From: Thozetella sp. PMI_491
Lineage: Eukaryota > Ascomycota > Sordariomycetes > Chaetosphaeriales > Chaetosphaeriaceae
Assembly (NCBI GenBank): GCA_021432635.1
Contig: MU270017.1
Coordinates: 1,180,566 to 1,244,565 of the forward strand
DNA: 64,000 nucleotides
Reading direction: 5' to 3'
Part shown: piece by piece, positions 1-10,733 of the stretch
Layout of the letters: every line of letters starts with the position of its first letter
Numbering within the stretch: the first letter of the stretch is position 1
Position numbers and translations under genes: made by a program
Notes under the pieces: model-generated
Databases searched by the model: none
The model's input: only the letters and a program-made list of their open reading frames with translations
Told to the model about the DNA's origin: nothing

Positions 1-1299
1 CCTGGCCAGATGAGTACTCGTTGCCTCGGCTATCCTTCTCTCGATTCCCCATATCCATGACGGTCAAATCAAGAATCGGGCCATTATTGGGGATGGTCTG
101 GAGTGGGATCAGATAGTTGCCCGTCTCGGATGCAAGGTCGATCTGGAATAGCTGCGAGTCTCCGTAGTGCGAGCCGACATAGAGCAGTTCATGGCCCAGG
201 TAGACGAGGTTATTAGCGCGTGATGTCCAGCCGATGCGCCGCATGTCGAACCCTGTCACTTCGGCGTCCTCGGTGAGGATGGTCAGGAGATGCATCCGGC
301 CATAGTCGTCGGCGACAAAGTAGTGCGACTCGTCGTACTCGGCCCACGCCACAAATATTGAAGGGTCGGGGATCTTGGATTCAAGAGTCCTGGCATTCGA
401 CTCGTCGTAGTAAAAGAGGCGCGTCTCGCCAACGACGAGAAGTCCACCCAGGTGCGGCGTCGCCGTGTCCTTGTTTCGGACATTGTGCCGTTTGACCTCC
501 TCTTGTACACTCCGGATGGGAATCAGCAGCGCCTCTCCGCGGTCTGGCAGGTCCCACTCAAAGACCCTGTCTTTCTTGGGGTCAAATCGGGAGGCATCTG
601 CATTCTGATTGTTCTCCGTAAGCCGGTAGATGGCGAGCCGGGAGTCTTGTGAGTTGGCACTGCTCCTATACAGAAATGCAATGGTGGGCTGGCCGGACTC
701 GGTATATAGAAAGGTGCTGGACTTTAAGAAAAGCTCTTGCAGCCGGACCTGCTGCAGCAGGTTTAGGTGGAAGTTGTAGGGCTTCCGGGGGGGGAGCCGA
801 AGGACACTCAAGACCCCCTCCCAGAGATGCATCGCCATGAACTTGCCCGTGGGGTCCACCAGACATCGGTCCTGGCTTTGCGAGTCCCGCATATACCGCT
901 CGCCTGGGTCATCAAACGCCTGCACCGTCTCGAACTGGCTGAGCTCGTGGTTCCATGTGAGGGTTACAAATTGACATCGCTCGGTGCCGACGAAGAGGAG
1001 GTCGGTCTCGGAATCCTTTGGCCGGAGCTTCTGCAGCATGGATATCGTGCCATAAATGAGTTTCGAGTGAATCATGGCCAAGCGGCCCTCGTCGGACAGC
1101 TGCCATATCTCCAGGCGGTTGGCCCTGCTAAGGTTGTGCGTCAGTACTACGGGGCATCGGAGTTTACAGCCTGGGCCGGCCGACGCTGGATGAGGGGACC
1201 TTACGCAACAATCAGATTGTCTTCTTCAGGGTGGAGAAATTTGGCGAGGAGGGCGTGCCGCACTGTAGTCGGCCGGTGGATAGGCACGACGTAGGCCAT
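1..1299 (-). CDS. DDB1: DDB1, UV-damaged DNA-binding protein 1 (5' part, truncated by window edge)
   Basis: N-terminal ~407 residues of the DDB1/CPSF-A family: WD40-propeller adaptor of CUL4 ubiquitin ligases, acting in nucleotide excision repair and, in Neurospora (dim-8), in the complex that directs H3K9 methylation. Exon 1 is 1205-1299, exon 2 is 1-1127 and continues past the left edge. The start MAYVVPIHRPT and the join VARANRLEIW across a GTAAGG...TTAG intron fit the family. Further hallmarks are VADDYGRMHLLTIL, VGSHYGDSQLFQIDL and ILDLTVMDMGNRE, in family order. The gene is divergent to the Rieske gene 425 bp away. Identity is firm from these motifs; the C-terminal half cannot be seen here. 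Confidence 0.93.
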
Positions 1300-1724
1300 G
1301 GCGAAGATCTGGGCGGCGGCGAGATCTCGCGTGGTCGTGAACCGGTAGAGCTGCGGCGGTCGGATGTAGGTTTGAGGAAGACCGAAACTCCAAGCTCCGA
1401 CCGGTTGATAGAGGTACCTCGCCTATGATGCAACGCTAGGAGATAAGCTTGTGGTGGGGTTGGGGGGGGGCAGGCTATTTGCTTATAGTAAGGGTTAGGG
1501 TCCAGTACTCAGCTTGCAGCTGACTCAGCTGTAGCCGGGAAAGCCCGGAGGTTGCCGCGCTTGGCCAATCAGAAAAAGGCAATTGCTGAGCTCGGCCTCA
1601 GGCCACCAAATTTCGGAAACATCGACAGTTCGAAGCTCGGATCCCAAGAAAAAAGACTCAATCCACGACAGCCGAACTCGTTGAGCTTCAATTCCTCACC
1701 AATTGGACGCGCAACCACCTCGAA
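1300..1724. promoter_or_regulatory. Divergent promoter between DDB1 and the Rieske protein gene
   Basis: This 425 bp span separates two head-to-head start codons, so it must carry both promoters. Visible elements are a CCAAT box in GGCCAATCAG (1563-1572), matching the core bound by the Hap/CBC complex that activates respiratory genes; a telobox-like GGGTTAGGG (1492-1500); and a run of nine G (1462-1470). No TATA box was seen. Which gene each element serves is inference; the CCAAT box suits the respiratory gene. Confidence 0.6.
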
Positions 1725-2727
1725 ATGGCGCCTCTCACGATTGCCTCGCGCAGCCTTGCGCAAGCCGCTGTCCGGTCTTCTGCGCAGCTATCCTGCGCCC
1801 GTGCTCTGAGCACCTCGACCGCTCTGCGCGACGCCTCGGGCGCTGCCTTCCAGAGCCCCTTCAAGGGCGAGACCAAGGGCACCAAGGTCCCCGATTTCAG
1901 CCACTACTTGTCCAAGAACACCAATAACACCAATGCTCTGTTCGGCTACTTCATGGTCGGCACCATGGGCGCCATCTCGGCTGCCGGCGCCAAGTCTACG
2001 ATTCAAGGTGAGTTGAGGGATTGGAGGTGATAGAATCTGGGCGACGGCGAGACCAATTGCCCTTCTGGGAAGCCCTCAGGCTAGCTCTTGGATACACCAG
2101 ACGTATTCTAAGCGCTATATTTCGATGGCTCTGTGCTGAGACCGCCGCTGACGATGTCTTCCGCTGCAGAGTTCTTGGTCAACATGTCCGCGTCCGCCGA
2201 TGTTTTGGCCATGGCCAAGGTTGAGGTTGATCTCGCAACGATCCCCGAGGGCAAGAACGTGAGTATACGGAGGAAATATAATATCAAGCGCGGGATGCTG
2301 ACGCATTTCTCCCCGTGACAGGTCATCATCAAGTGGCGAGGCAAGCCCGTCTTCATCCGACACCGCACCGCAGACGAGATCGATGAGGCGAACAAGGTCA
2401 ATGTTGCGTCATTAAGAGATCCCCAGGCCGATGAGGACCGCGTCAAGAAGCCCGAGTGGCTTGTCATGCTGGGTATGTCTCCCTAGGTCCTCTACTTGGA
2501 TGAGGATAGATGGAGCCTGGATTGCTGACCGATGTGCTTGCATAGGTGTCTGCACTCACCTGGGTTGTGTGCCCATTGGCGAGGCTGGTGACTTCGGCGG
2601 TTGGTTCTGCCCTTGCCATGGCTCTCACTACGACATCTCCGGCCGTATCAGGAGGGGACCTGCCCCTCTCAACCTCGAGATCCCGGCGTACGAGTTCCCC
2701 GAGGACGACAAGCTTGTCATCGGTTAA
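1725..2727 (+). CDS. RIP1: Rieske iron-sulfur subunit of mitochondrial cytochrome bc1 complex
   Basis: Ubiquinol-cytochrome c reductase subunit (fes-1 in Neurospora) that passes electrons from ubiquinol to cytochrome c1 in the inner mitochondrial membrane. Exons are 1725-2007, 2170-2258, 2322-2472 and 2546-2727, giving 234 residues, the usual size. The first ~35 residues are Arg/Ser/Ala-rich with no acids before residue 36 or so, as in a mitochondrial presequence. One membrane helix lies around residues 70-95. The cluster-binding motifs are CTHLGC (Cys177, His179, structural Cys182) and CPCHGSHYD (Cys196, Cys198, His199), ending in a Pro loop [14 protein letters not shown]. All splice joins keep frame with family sequence. 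Confidence 0.97.
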
Positions 2728-4428
2728 GCCTGGAGGAGTGTACGACTAGAGAGAAAAGGTGGGGGATGTGAGAGGAGGGGGTTGTACTTTTTCCCTCGAG
2801 ACAACCAAACGGCTTCCCTATTAGACTTGTCCAGAGAAATGGTGTTGTTTGGTTTTGGCATTCCTTTAGATGTGCTCTTGGCAATGCCGCTGTACAAAAC
2901 ACCGGAGCATCAAAAACCATTCATTGCATCCAGTTCTTAATTCACCATGCACGCACCCTTTGTGACGAAGAGCAGGGAAGAGGTGCCGCGGAAAGGAGTG
3001 TTTGAAGAGGTGATCGTCTTATTCCCTCCACAGTGAGCCTCTGACCTGCAGGGAGTGTGCAAACAAAGGCCCGCGCGCGAGCGAGAGGCCCCAGGGAGAT
3101 CAGGCTCATCTGGAGCACATCTTTTCCCTTGAACCAGGCCAGCGAAATGGGTAATGATTGTCGCGATGGACTTAAGATGGCGGTGTATCCTCCACTTTTC
3201 CACCGATCCTGACATGAACCAATGGCTCGACCGCGACAGCGCGCCTGCAGCTGAGGCCTCTCGCAATCGCGAGCAGGTAACATGAGGCAAGAGGGCAGGG
3301 CGTTGTCGATCCGGATAAAACTATAAAACTTAGCCGGGCCGGTACCGCTGGGCGTGCCAGTTATCGTGAAAGCTGGGTCGTATAGTTTTGCCATGTTAGA
3401 GATCAGACGGACCGTGCGCTAACCGATCCTGAGGGCGTGCCTAGAGGACGTCTCCTGGATGCCCCCCAAACGGGATACGCCCCCTTGACCGCCTGTGCCA
3501 CCTATGCCACCATAGAGAGCGTGCTTTTAACCCGCAGATTGGCCGACGGGCGGCAAGCCAGGCGAATCGAGCGTCGAAGTGATCCCGTGTTTTCGCCGGG
3601 CCACTGACGGGCCAAGACCCCTGGAGACCAACACATCCATGCTTGGCAGAGTAGTTCATGCAGGAGGTCGACCTCGTCGGCCGCCCATGGGGTGGGCCAA
3701 GGCCTCGGGGCATGAGTAAGAGAGAAAGTCACCACAAGGTAAACCAGCCCGTGGCATTGGCATGACAAAATGTGATATGCTTATTTCCTTGGGCAACTCT
3801 CACGGTTCTATGCATCCGCTTTGGGCCCGTGAGAGGAAAGCAAGGTCAACCCGGGGAATGACCTCATGGAATGGTGCTTGGTGCCTCCACGATCGTTGTT
3901 TCTTGATCCCGTACGATCACAGCCTCGTTTGACGGTGCGTGGTCCAGGCACCGAGCACGTCATGACGAGACTTGGCAGAAATGCACACACGGACTCTACC
4001 ATCTCAGAACATAATATCCCAAGACATGTCACTACACTGACAGCTACTAGGTTGTTGCTCGGCGCTTAGTTCGAGGTCGAGCTGATGGATCCAGCGCATT
4101 GATGCCGCCCTCCAGGAACTTAGAGGCTCCGAAATTCGGGGTGACTGCATCCCACAGCATGGCCCTGCGAGATCCTGCATCCCCACGATCGGGTGTCGGT
4201 TAGGTGGTGGGTGGTTGCCGCCCGGAGTAGGGCTGCCGAAGTGGTGTGGTGGCATCGACCCCTACACGCAGCAATCAACCTGGGGAAAGGCGCCTCCTGA
4301 CGCTTGGAGGAGCAGATCGCATCCGATGTCATCAAGGCCTGTAATCTGTACATCTCGTCCAATATGCAAGGCCAAGAATTAAGCTCGTGGGGAGGACGAG
4401 ATAATGTGGGCACCTGTGGGCAGAGTTC

Positions 4429-5382
4429 TCACCGTGACGACCGTGACGACCGTGACGACCATGATGACCAGGAAGCCTGCGAGAGCGCATGATGTAGCTG
4501 CCCTGGCCCGCCCAGGGAAGAGCGCGCATCACACGCATGCCCCGGCCGCGCGGGCCTCGACACTTCGGCCTTGGGACTTGCTGCTTGACCTTCGATGCCG
4601 TCTCGTCTGATATCAGGACCTTGCACGATTCCCGGTCGACATTGGATCCCCCAGACGCCCCACCTGTTCTTGTCATCAGATGTCGGATGACTTTGATCAC
4701 CAGATGGACGATATGGACGAAATGTTTCTCTCGCCATGGTCACATCCAACACAGGAAGAAACACAACTCGGTTTACAGACTGTCGCGGTGCGGAGAGGCA
4801 GTTGGGCCGGTAGTGGGATCGTATAGTCGCGCAGGGGCCTTTCTCCTGACACATGGCTGCTGTCACTGCCGGGTCGCGGGGAAACAGGATTCTTCGTGTT
4901 GGTGGCACAGGGCGAGATGCCGGGAGAAGGCCACCGAGAAGGGGGTGGGCATTAACAGGAGCTCGTGTCTTTGACACATATTTCTGATAGTGCGTAAGGG
5001 GCACAATTGGCAGAAACTGCGGAGTAGGCGAACCCAAACGAACGGAAAGCTCGATGGTGGCGTTAACAGCCCCTGCGCCTTCCCGCCCGCCCCGCACTCT
5101 ACTGTCAGCCTCTCGCCTCGATTCCTGCCAGGGGGTGGGCGGCCGACGGCGGATGCGGCTCAAGGAAGCGAGCTGCGACATGAGACGCCCTGTGTCCCAT
5201 ACTTCGTCTGATCTGATCTTCTCGCCCAGAAAACGTCTCAAACCGCCTCGCTCCAATTCTGCCTCATCTATAGCAGCCACATCCCTGCCAGTGTGTACAT
5301 CGAGGTCTGGGCAGCGATGGATGCCCCCTCCACCCCTAGCGTTAATTGCGCGGTGAGTTTGGCAGCCGTGGGCCACAGCCAT
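4429..5382 (-). CDS. Unrecognised 317-codon open frame, possible orphan gene
   Basis: An uninterrupted frame from ATG at 5382 to a stop at 4429. The deduced protein is Arg- and Pro-rich, has no signal peptide, membrane helix or domain I recognise, and ends in a WSSWSSRSSRSSR tail encoded by the CGTGACGAC tandem repeat. A frame this long is unlikely by chance in DNA of ordinary base composition, yet the residue make-up is like that of translated non-coding GC-rich DNA. It could be an orphan or de novo gene, an exon of something larger, or chance. I lean to non-coding. Confidence 0.2.
   Translation of the reverse strand: MAVAHGCQTHRAINARGGGGIHRCPDLDVHTGRDVAAIDEAELERGGLRRFLGEKIRSDEVWDTGRLMSQLASLSRIRRRPPTPWQESRREADSRVRGGREGAGAVNATIELSVRLGSPTPQFLPIVPLTHYQKYVSKTRAPVNAHPLLGGLLPASRPVPPTRRILFPRDPAVTAAMCQEKGPCATIRSHYRPNCLSAPRQSVNRVVFLPVLDVTMARETFRPYRPSGDQSHPTSDDKNRWGVWGIQCRPGIVQGPDIRRDGIEGQAASPKAEVSRPARPGHACDARSSLGGPGQLHHALSQASWSSWSSRSSRSSR
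4433..4468. repeat. 9 bp tandem repeat (CGTGACGAC)
   Basis: Three exact copies of CGTGACGAC followed by one variant copy CATGATGAC, head to tail. The unit is a multiple of three and is read as Ser-Arg/Ser-Trp repeats in the minus-strand open frame that ends here. Confidence 0.9.
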
Positions 5383-6135
5383 TACTCCACGCGCCAGGGG
5401 GAAGGGGGGGCGAGAACCGTATCACAACTGCCGCTCGCGATGGGGATAACTACTGCTCTGCCGAGGAGATGGTTCCCACTTGAGGTTTGTTTCTCAGCTA
5501 GAATAGGAAATGGCATACGAGCGGGTGCTAGAGTTGGTCGAAGCTGCGACATCGTCTGCCGAGCGTCCAAGACCGTCGTGTACAGCACATCGCCGTGCTG
5601 TCGAGCTGGCCCGAGCTGGGGATTGACCAGGTCGATCGCAGCCCTGACTGCCGGTCGTCGTTTCTGTCCTGCCATCTAATGTCAAGGACGATCGCTTTTT
5701 TCGGACTGATGTGTCCCCAGAGCGCCTTGACGGCCCTCGTGCCGGTAGAGGGGAGCCAGTGGTTGTTCCAGACAGGGGGGGGGGGCGTTCTTCGCTAAGG
5801 CTTCCAAACGCGGAACTGGCACATAGCGGACATGGCCACCCCCGGCCCAACGTCACCCCTGCCCGGCACCTGACGCCCCAGATCGAGCATATGTCCCCAG
5901 CCCTTTGACGAGGCAGCTCGTTCCGGATTCAAGCGTAGCCGATGGGTGCCTCCAACATGGCGGTACAGAGCGCCCCGAGGAGGGGTGCAGGTTTGTTGCA
6001 GAGATGCCCGTTCATCCTGATCGCCGGCATTCCGTGGCGAGGAGGCAGGGGCCCATGCCAGCCCAAGCATGAGACGAAGTCACTTCCTTGATCGCCGTGG
6101 ATGGCTGTTGATGCCCTCTCCCGCCTCTACAGCGA

Positions 6136-6335
6136 TATATAACCGGAGTCACTCTTCATTGCCGTTTCTTCTCTCCTCCTTTTGTCTCTACACTCTTTCT
6201 AGCCAACCATCTTTCGTTCTTTTTTTTGCTCCCAGTTCTGTGAACTTCCTATTCTCTACACTCTTTTGGGTTTTTGCACCTTCGATAGGCCGGCCCTCTT
6301 TACCACCTACATTCGTCGCTGTATATTTTATACTA
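6136..6335 (+). promoter_or_regulatory. TATA box and CT-rich leader of secreted-protein gene
   Basis: TATATAA at 6136-6142 lies about 230 bp before the ATG at 6369. It is followed from about 6156 by a long pyrimidine-rich tract (repeated TCTCTCC, CTTTT, TCTACACTC). TATA plus a CT-rich 5' leader is the usual layout of strongly expressed filamentous-fungus genes. An additional spliced leader intron is possible but not demonstrable. Confidence 0.6.
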
Positions 6336-6368
6336 AACCGATCCTTAACACCACCCCTTCACGACATC

Positions 6369-7791
6369 ATGAAGTACGAGATTGCTATGGTTGCCCTTGC
6401 GGGCGTTGCTTCCGCCCGCGAGATTCCTTTCGGGTCGATGATGAAGCGCGAGGTTCCCCAGGAACACTCGCACGAGGCCATCGTCCGCGCTGTTCAGACC
6501 TCTCTCCAGCTGAACAACCCCCTCGCCATTCAGGATTCCGTGTTCGCTCTTTTGGGTAACAAGGCCGCCGCCGAGGGTGCTCCCAACGTCCAGAACCTCG
6601 ACTGCCTGCAGCAGATTGTTGCTGACCAGGCCTTCACCAACGCCAAGGCGGCCGGTGACCTCGATGGCCAGGTCAACGCCATCCTCTTCCGCGCTCTCGA
6701 GCGCAACACCGGCTCCGTCGGCCTTGCCTCCGTTCTCTGCAACGAGACGGCCACCAACCCCGAGATTGCCGCCATCACCCAGCACCAGGACCCCGCCAGC
6801 CCTGAGGCCTCGGGCAACAAGAACATCGAGCTTGAGGTCGCTAAGCAGATCGCTTCCATTGGCGGTGATGCTCAGCTCGCCCTTGACTCTGGCACCTTTG
6901 CCCCCGGCAAGGTGAGTTTGAACTGACCTTACTGGCCCTCTCGGTTGAGACGGTTGCTAACAGCGAGTGTAGATCGGTGACCCGACTGCCAAGGGCAACA
7001 CCTGCGACGATGCCAACGACGCTGTCGGCTGCATCAAGAGCCAGAACCTTCTGACCCCCGCCGCCACTGCCGCCGACATCAAGGCCGCTGTTGCTAACGT
7101 CGCCTCCGCCGGTAAGGGTGCTGCTGCTGGCAATGGTGCTGCTGCTAGCAACGGTGCTGCTGCTAGCAACGGTGCTGCTGCCAGCAAGGGTGCTGCTGCT
7201 TCTGCTGGTGCCTCCGACAACGCTGCTTCCGGCGCCGCCACTGCTTCTGGCACCAACGTGCAGACCTTCACTGGTACCCTCGGTGCTGCTGCTCCCCCAG
7301 TCATCAGCTCCGCTAGCGAGCGTCCCTTCGACGTCAACGGCGCCACCTTCCTGAACATTGGCGCCGCTCTCTCGCGTTCGTGCGACGTTCAGTTCAACGC
7401 CTGCGCCAACCTTGCCAACTCTGGCCAGCTCGCCGGCAGCAGCGTCAGCGACTGCACCGCCCAGAAGACCCAGTGCGATGCCGCCAAGCCCGCGAGGATG
7501 CGCCGCGCTGCTGAGTTCGGCGCATGCGGCAGCCCCGCCATCGAGTTCGCCGCTGGTCTTGACGGCCGCAAGGAGGAGTCGTTCCAGTCCGTCAACCAGG
7601 CCGACTTCAACCACGGCAGCGCCCTCAATATCAAGGTTATCGCCGAGTTCACTTGCGACCAGCTCACCAACAAGTGCAAGGCTGGCCAGGCTGTCGTCGA
7701 CAAGTGCGACGCCGCCGCCGCCAGCGCTTCGGCCCTCAAGGGCCAGGCTGCTGCCGATGCCTTCAACAACGCTCTCGGCGTTTCCGCTTAA
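6369..7791 (+). CDS. Secreted Ala/Ser-rich conserved fungal protein
   Basis: Exons 6369-6911 and 6973-7791 encode 453 residues. A signal peptide covers roughly residues 1-16 (ends VASA), and a Lys-Arg site follows at MMKR, a possible Kex2 cut. The middle (about 228-256) is a run of GAAASN-type repeats. The C-terminal part holds paired Cys and the segment VNQADFNHGSALNIKVIAEF, characteristic of a widespread family of secreted ascomycete proteins of unknown function, often loosely annotated as cell wall protein. No GPI-anchor tail is seen. The strong TATA/CT leader and the GCC/AAC/AAG-biased codons suggest high expression. Function is unknown. Confidence 0.85.
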
Positions 7792-8450
7792 GCTCTTGGC
7801 ATTGGGAGGAGTTAGCGTAGAGGAGGCTCATGCCTGTTTCCTGGTGTAGTTTACTTACCTTAGGCAATGGACGGGTTTATGACAAGATAAACGTGTGAAT
7901 CGTTTCCTTACTTTTCTTTCATTACTCTATCTCACACACAAGTCCCACCGTCGCTGGGAGAGGAGTTTCACCATATTCCGCCTCGTCGGAGAGGCTAGGG
8001 GCTATCTGTAGCTTCATAACGCACATGAATGAAATGAAATGAAAAATAAATAAAAAAAGCCGGTCTTACCCTAACCCGTACCGATTGATCGTGCTCTCTT
8101 CTGTTCGACACACCAAGATACGGTCTCGTGGCAGGTGTGGCGTCCCTTGCAGCAAACTCCCTAAGGCAGGTAGCCGGTTTGGTTCTGGGCTTCTTCAATG
8201 CCATGGAAATATGCTATGCACCTTATCTAAAGCATCTTCATATACAATATAAGCCAGACGTTTGTAAAGTCATTCTTGGCGTCCATTTTCGTGCGAACCA
8301 GTCAAGCCAACCACACACGGCCGCCCCTAGGCCAGACCCGCAGTGTCGTGCATTTACGCATACTGGTCGTCTGACACGCACGGCATTGCTCGTCACTCTA
8401 GCCTAGACACCACACGTACCCCCGCGCGGACACGCCAGCTCAGTCTCGCT
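7792..8450. other. Intergenic region, 3' UTR and HET-gene promoter
   Basis: Holds the 3' end of the secreted-protein gene, an AT-rich patch (8030-8056) and a telobox-like CCCTAACCC at 8069-8077. No gene was seen. Confidence 0.5.
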
Positions 8451-10265
8451 ATGCGCCTGCTCGATACCCACACCTTGCAGCTGGAACTCTTTGAAGGGGG
8501 CCCTAAGGCGGCTTATGCAATTCTCTCGCACACCTGGGGCCCGGACGAGGTCGGTTTCCACGACCTCGGCCGGGACCATGCGCTATCGCTGGCTGGCTGG
8601 GCCAAGATCGAAGGGGCATGCAGCGTCGCCCGAAAGGAAGGGTACCAGTACATCTGGATCGACACTTGCTGCATCGACAAGACTAGCAGCGCAGAGCTGT
8701 CCGAGGCTATCAATAGCATGTGGAAGTGGTATGCAGACGCCGAGGTGTGCTACGCGTACCTAGCCGACGTGCCCTCCGAGGGCTTCAACGCCGCGGGCCC
8801 CGATCTCTCGACGCCGCTCGAGAAGGCCCGGTGGTTCACCCGCGGCTGGACCCTGCAGGAACTGTTGGCCCCCGCTGAGGTCGTGCTCTTCTCACGGGAC
8901 TGGAGGCAGATCGGCACCAAGGAAAGCCTGGCCGCTGTGATCGCGGACATCACGGGCGTTGATGTTGAGCTGCTACAGATGAAGCGTAGTGTCGGGAGCT
9001 ACAGCATCGCACAGAGGATGTCGTGGGCGGCCGGACGGCGCTCGACACGGCTCGAGGACGAGTCATATTGTCTCATCGGGCTGTTTTCGGTGAGTTTGCC
9101 TCTCCTATATGGAGAGGGCCAGCGGGCATTTAAGCGCCTGCAACTGGAGATTATGAAGGAGACATACGACCTGACCCTGCTTGCCTGGGGTTCTGTTGAT
9201 TCTACCATGACCATGACCGGTGTGCTCGCTCTATCCCCCGAGGCATTCAATGGATGCAACGACATCACCTGGAGCCAAGAGGCGTCCATGCGTTCGAATG
9301 TGGCGGGGGAGCCCAAGGTTAGCCACGATGTCATAGGCTCCTCCCTGAAGATGGATGCCCATACCATCTCGGTGGACATGATGAAGTTGTCAATCCAGGC
9401 CCATACTGGTGATGCAAACCCGCCGTCACTCGATAGGAGCCCTATTACACCCTCGGCGGACACCCTCCTTCATAATATCACACATTTCCCTCAACAGGGG
9501 TCCTACACGGATGATACAAGCCGATTCGATTACTCGTACCTGCGCTCCAAAGGCCATGACGTGTGCATGGTGATGTTATATGGATGCCAGAAAGGCGGGA
9601 AGAGAACTGTCGGCATTACGTTGTGTTCGCATCGAGACGGCAGCCTGCGAAGAATACACTATCCAACCCGCTTTCTCTTACCCGGAGACTGGACGTGGTC
9701 GCCTATGATGAAGCAAAAAACACTGCATCTTGCGTTGTCTGGGTCGGAGGTGGTAGCACACTCGAAACCTCTTTTCTCCCTATTTCGCTGTCTTGTTCGG
9801 ATCATCCCGCCTGGCCCGGACGTACCGTACCGCCTATCTCACACGATACCAGAGAAGGCATCCGATGCCCTTAACTGCTGGTATCTTGACCGATGGAGCG
9901 ACGCAACCGACCGAGCTACCTTCTCCAACGAGCCCGGCTTCGCGCTTCGCGGTCCAGGAGTTGGCCGAGCCCTGGCATTCCGCCACGTCTCGGAGCCGGG
10001 GCGCTCATTCTTGGTCATCTTTGTCTTCGCAAGATTTACCAAGGAGGGGAACCGCTTCTTGGTGGGTTTCGCCCAGGGTGAGGATGCCATGGCACGAACG
10101 ACTCAGGACGACCTGCAGCCCGTCTTGCCGGACCCGATCAAGGGCCCGCAGTTCGAGACCGAGTTCTCGTTGGACGCCCGATGGATTCTCTCTGCAAAGA
10201 TACGGAAGGGGACGGGATCAGACTTGGTTATCCTAAGCTTCCGAAGCACGCCCCTACCTGCGTGA
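8451..10265 (+). CDS. HET-domain protein (heterokaryon-incompatibility type)
   Basis: Single-exon gene, 604 residues. The HET domain (PF06985) occupies the N-terminal third: YAILSHTWG at 22-30, then YIWIDTCCID near 66-75 and RGWTLQELLAP near 135, followed by the usual SVSLPLLYGEG tail segment. HET domains are TIR-like and trigger cell death when overexpressed or when partner NLRs fire in vegetative incompatibility. The rest of the protein shows no repeats or known sensor domain. I chose the ATG 108 bp inside a longer open frame because MRLLDT is the standard HET-protein start. No intron was detected. Its partner, if any, is not adjacent. Confidence 0.93.
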   Translation: MRLLDTHTLQLELFEGGPKAAYAILSHTWGPDEVGFHDLGRDHALSLAGWAKIEGACSVARKEGYQYIWIDTCCIDKTSSAELSEAINSMWKWYADAEVCYAYLADVPSEGFNAAGPDLSTPLEKARWFTRGWTLQELLAPAEVVLFSRDWRQIGTKESLAAVIADITGVDVELLQMKRSVGSYSIAQRMSWAAGRRSTRLEDESYCLIGLFSVSLPLLYGEGQRAFKRLQLEIMKETYDLTLLAWGSVDSTMTMTGVLALSPEAFNGCNDITWSQEASMRSNVAGEPKVSHDVIGSSLKMDAHTISVDMMKLSIQAHTGDANPPSLDRSPITPSADTLLHNITHFPQQGSYTDDTSRFDYSYLRSKGHDVCMVMLYGCQKGGKRTVGITLCSHRDGSLRRIHYPTRFLLPGDWTWSPMMKQKTLHLALSGSEVVAHSKPLFSLFRCLVRIIPPGPDVPYRLSHTIPEKASDALNCWYLDRWSDATDRATFSNEPGFALRGPGVGRALAFRHVSEPGRSFLVIFVFARFTKEGNRFLVGFAQGEDAMARTTQDDLQPVLPDPIKGPQFETEFSLDARWILSAKIRKGTGSDLVILSFRSTPLPA

Positions 10266-10733
10266 TGGCCCGGGCTATCTACCGAGACTAGAAAGGAGAT
10301 TGGTTCATGTTCAGGCGCTTCTAAGGCTACTGTGAGTCGATCCTGACATCTATGACCGTGCCGGCCTCGAAAGCAGGTCTGCTAGGGTTTACCTAAGACA
10401 TGAGTTCGAGGTGAACTATACCAGATAATTCTCCTATGACACCCGTCTTCATCCCCCCAGGAGCAAAGACACCATCCTGGTGGGCGAAGAAGTGGCGACG
10501 AGTCGGTACTACTAAGTCACGGCAGACAGCAACCATGAAAGCGAAGTCACGGAAGTGAACCTCTCCACTTGCCAATATTTGGAAAGGTCACGACGGAAAC
10601 GGATTCGTGCGCCGGGCGGAACGACATCGTCCCCAAGACCTAACTGGGCGTATTACATTGCCAATGGGGCTAGATGCTCATTGGAATCTATAGCTGCAGG
10701 GTCTATAAGTGGCCAACGGAAGAGCAAAAATGC
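10266..10733. other. Convergent intergenic region, nothing seen
   Basis: Tail-to-tail spacer between the HET gene and the R3H gene; presumably two 3' UTRs. No open frame with recognisable content. Confidence 0.5.

Larger units (their letters stand above)
2728..6368. other. 3.6 kb gene-poor intergenic region
   Basis: It begins with the Rieske 3' UTR and ends with the promoter and leader of the secreted-protein gene. No recognisable domain was seen in any frame. It contains a 9 bp tandem repeat (4433-4468), an 11-G run (5775-5785) and one unusually long minus-strand open frame (4429-5382), listed separately. It may hold non-coding transcripts or a species-specific gene, which the sequence alone cannot show. 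Confidence 0.5.

Noticed and set aside
1489-1502. Possible telomeric repeat
   Set aside because: Only one and a half TTAGGG units, deep inside a gene-dense region; kept as a telobox-like motif.
6841-7614. 257-codon minus-strand open frame rich in Ser/Gly/Ala
   Set aside because: Mirror of the GAAASN repeats of the secreted protein on the plus strand; no independent evidence.
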